A stretch of DNA of 64,000 nucleotides from Sabellastarte sp. h YS-2021 (Eukaryota > Annelida > Polychaeta > Sabellida > Sabellidae), in contig OZ024928.1 in NCBI GenBank assembly GCA_964017235.1, forward strand, positions 80,285,566-80,349,565, read 5' to 3'. A program made the translations under genes and the position numbers. The notes beneath the pieces were generated by a model. That model worked only from the letters and a program-made list of their open reading frames with translations. It was not told where the DNA came from and did no database searches. Shown piece by piece: positions 61,905 to 64,000 of this stretch; position 1 is the stretch's first letter, and each line of letters starts with the position of its first letter.

Positions 61905-63575
61905 ACAAGGCCACTGCCACAGCAGTTATCTCCCACCTTAGAATCAGTAATAATGGAGAACTAAAGGAGATATAAGGCCTTTGTAGTAAGATAACCCCAC
62001 TTGACATTGAAAAATGGGTCAAAGGTAAAAGTCAGCAATTGGAAAAGTCTCAGACCATGACTTCCTTTAAGTTGTTTTCACATTTGGAACCCCTAGTAGC
62101 AATGAGTAAGGAGATATAGGCCTTTTTAATAGGATAATCTGATTAAATCTTAAATATGTGATATTGCGGCCATTTTGTTTTCGAAACTAGGCCAAATTAC
62201 TATCAGGCTAACTTTTCCAGCCGTATATCTTTTGTGCAAATTTGATGAACCTAGGTGCAATATTTCAAGTTTTACAGCATCTTAATGATTTTGAAATAAT
62301 TGGCTATGGTGGCCATTTTGTTTTTCAAAATAAGGTCAAAATTTTTCTTAGGCAAAACATTTGCAGGCCAGGACTTTTCATGATCTATCTTTACGTTCTG
62401 AAGCCATAGCACCAATAATAAGGGAGAAATAAGGATGTTTCAGTGTGATGATCCAATTTAACCTTGAAGCAGGGCTCAAAGGCCAAATTCAACACCTGGA
62501 AAAGATTCCCAGGCCATGACTTCCCACAAGTTGTTTTCACATTCGGAACCTATAGGAGCAATATTAGGGGAGACATCAGGCCATTTTAATAGAATTACCC
62601 CCATTTGACATAAAACATGTGATATGGCGGCCATTTTGTTTTTAGGTCTAGGCCAAAATTACTATCAGGCTAGCTTTTTTAGCCATATATCTTTTGTGCA
62701 AATTCGATGAAGCTAGCTGAAATATTTCAAGATTTAGAGCACCATTATGATTTTCAAACAATTGCCTATGGCAGCCATTTTGTTTCTCAAAGTGAGGCCA
62801 AAATTTTGCACAGATAGATTATTATAGTCATAAACATTCCTTGCAAATTGAAGATATCTTTATAATTGAATGAGATATTAAGGTTTATGTAAAAAGCGTG
62901 ACAAACGGATGCAAGTACAAACGGACGCATGTACAGAAGGTGTTTTATAATCTCCCGACCACAGCCTTCCCTTTTCATGGTCTGTCTTTACATTCTGAAG
63001 CCAGAGCACCAATAATAAGGGAGAAATAAGGATGTTTTAGCATGACGACCCCATTTAACCTTGAAACAGAGGTCAAAGGTCAAATTCAACACCTGGAAAA
63101 GATTCCCAGGCCATAATTTCCTACAAGTTGTTATCACATTCCGAACCTCTAGGAGAATTTTAGGGGAGATACAAGGTCTTTTTAATAGGATAACCCTGTT
63201 TGACTTTAAACATGTTATATGGTGGCCATTTTGTTTTTTTGAACCAGGCCAAAATTACTATCAGGCTAGGTTTTCTAGCCATACAGCTTTAGTGCAAATC
63301 TAATAAAACTAGCTGGAATATTTCAAGATTTAGAGCACCTTTATGATTTTCAAGCAATTAGCTATGGTGGCCATTTTGTTTTTCAAAATGAGGCCAAAAT
63401 TTTGCACAGACAGGTTTTCATAGCCATAAACATTCCCTGCAAATTTGGTGGAGATATCTTTATAAATAAATGACATATTAAGATTTATGTAAAACGTGAC
63501 GAATGGACGGACAGACGGACCCACGCACGTACGGAAGGCATTTTATAATCTCCCAATCACGGCCTTCATTTATTT
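61905..63575 (-). repeat. ~600-bp family, tandem run of about 3 units
   Basis: CATAGCACCAATAATAAGGG recurs at about 62405 and 63005 (as CCAGAGCACCAATAATAAGG), with GGCGGCCATTTTGTTTT, AAATTACTATCAGGCTAGCT, CATAAACATTCCCTGCAAAT and ACGGACCCACGCACGTACGG each time. Period is about 597 bp. Confidence 0.88.
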
Positions 63576-64000
63576 TCTTTGAATGGAAAATGGTGTCTTC
63601 ATATGGCTTCCAACATAAACTGGTTAACCTATCAAGTGATTTCTCCAGGACTTTGAATGCGCTGTTCCAGTTAACAATCATATAGACTGGTTTCATATCA
63701 CTTCTGGAGTGAGACAAGGCTGCACTTTATTGTCCTCCCTTTTCAGTGATTGCACTATGAAAATGAAAATTGAACACCAAAATAAGGGAATAAACTGGAC
63801 ATTATTCTTTTCCCTTGAAGACCTAGATTTTGCTAATGACATTGCCTTACTAGTACTATCTCCAAGGCTAGTCATATGCAGAAGGTAACATGTATGCTAA
63901 ATCATTTTGCTGACAGGATTGTCTTTCAGATAAATACCAGTAAGACCCAGGAAATAAGAATAAACACAAAAACTGAAGAAATCATCGCTATTATGAACAA
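63575..64000 (+). mobile_element. LINE reverse transcriptase fragment (RTE-like), runs off the window
   Basis: Frames read LVNLSSDFSRTLNALFQL, then DWFHITSGVRQGCTLLSSLF, GINWTLFFSLEDLDFANDIA and, after a frame change, SHMQKVTCMLNHFADRIVF and INTSKTQEIRINTKT. GVRQGC and LDFANDIALL are the RT palm boxes; the catalytic box reads FANDIA where FADDLA is usual, so the first Asp is Asn. Two or more frameshifts make it dead. The WTLFFSLEDLDFADD style is known from RTE/SR2-type elements. Confidence 0.85.

Overview
This window reads as nuclear DNA of a lophotrochozoan animal, most likely a bivalve mollusc. It is AT-rich, genes are cut into small exons by long introns, and most of the rest is dispersed or tandem repeats. 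The taxon call rests on the style of the repeats (hairpin-ended elements with internal tandem arrays like the bivalve 'pearl' repeats, and tRNA-derived SINEs ending in a GTTAAACCCCAA-like tail) and is an inference.

Two protein-coding genes are certain. (1) Plus strand, 11406-15211: the last four coding exons of an ALK/LTK-family receptor tyrosine kinase. They encode the C-lobe of the kinase from the activation loop onward, plus a long low-complexity cytoplasmic tail. The rest of the gene lies before the window, so 1-11405 is one repeat-rich intron. (2) Minus strand, 53574 down to 21869: a complete kynurenine 3-monooxygenase (KMO) gene. I assembled 14 coding exons in which all 13 junctions have GT-AG splice sites and matching phase, giving a predicted 467-residue protein with the FAD motifs, substrate-site residues and a C-terminal membrane anchor. 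The two genes converge tail to tail. A possible terminal exon of an unidentified plus-strand gene (21660-21787) overlaps the KMO 3' untranslated region.

Layout: 1-1711 169-bp satellite; 2110-2430 short tandem block; 3140-4030 LINE 3' end; 5401-8450 hairpin-capped element with two tandem arrays; 8451-8950 minisatellite; 11406-15211 ALK exons; 15212-17100 ALK 3' UTR; 17549-18490 a tandem repeat holding a transposon that holds a SINE; 20354-20507 another SINE; 21869-53574 KMO, whose introns hold a degraded L2/CR1-like LINE, MITEs, SINEs and several long tandem arrays; 55374-57091 a palindrome-rich inverted-repeat transposon; 57359-58324 two MITEs; 60770-63570 further copies of the intronic repeat families; 63575-64000 an RTE-like LINE running off the end.

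The most unusual feature is a set of repeat families that share one architecture (a terminal hairpin, then a CG-rich or simple-sequence stretch, then a tandem array with a 130-350 bp unit) while exchanging termini and cores. Other notable points are a perfect 94-bp inverted repeat of a tRNA-like SINE head, an intronic minisatellite built from the 3' end of KMO exon 6 and its splice donor, and a YY1-like ATGGCGGCC motif that recurs in unrelated repeats.
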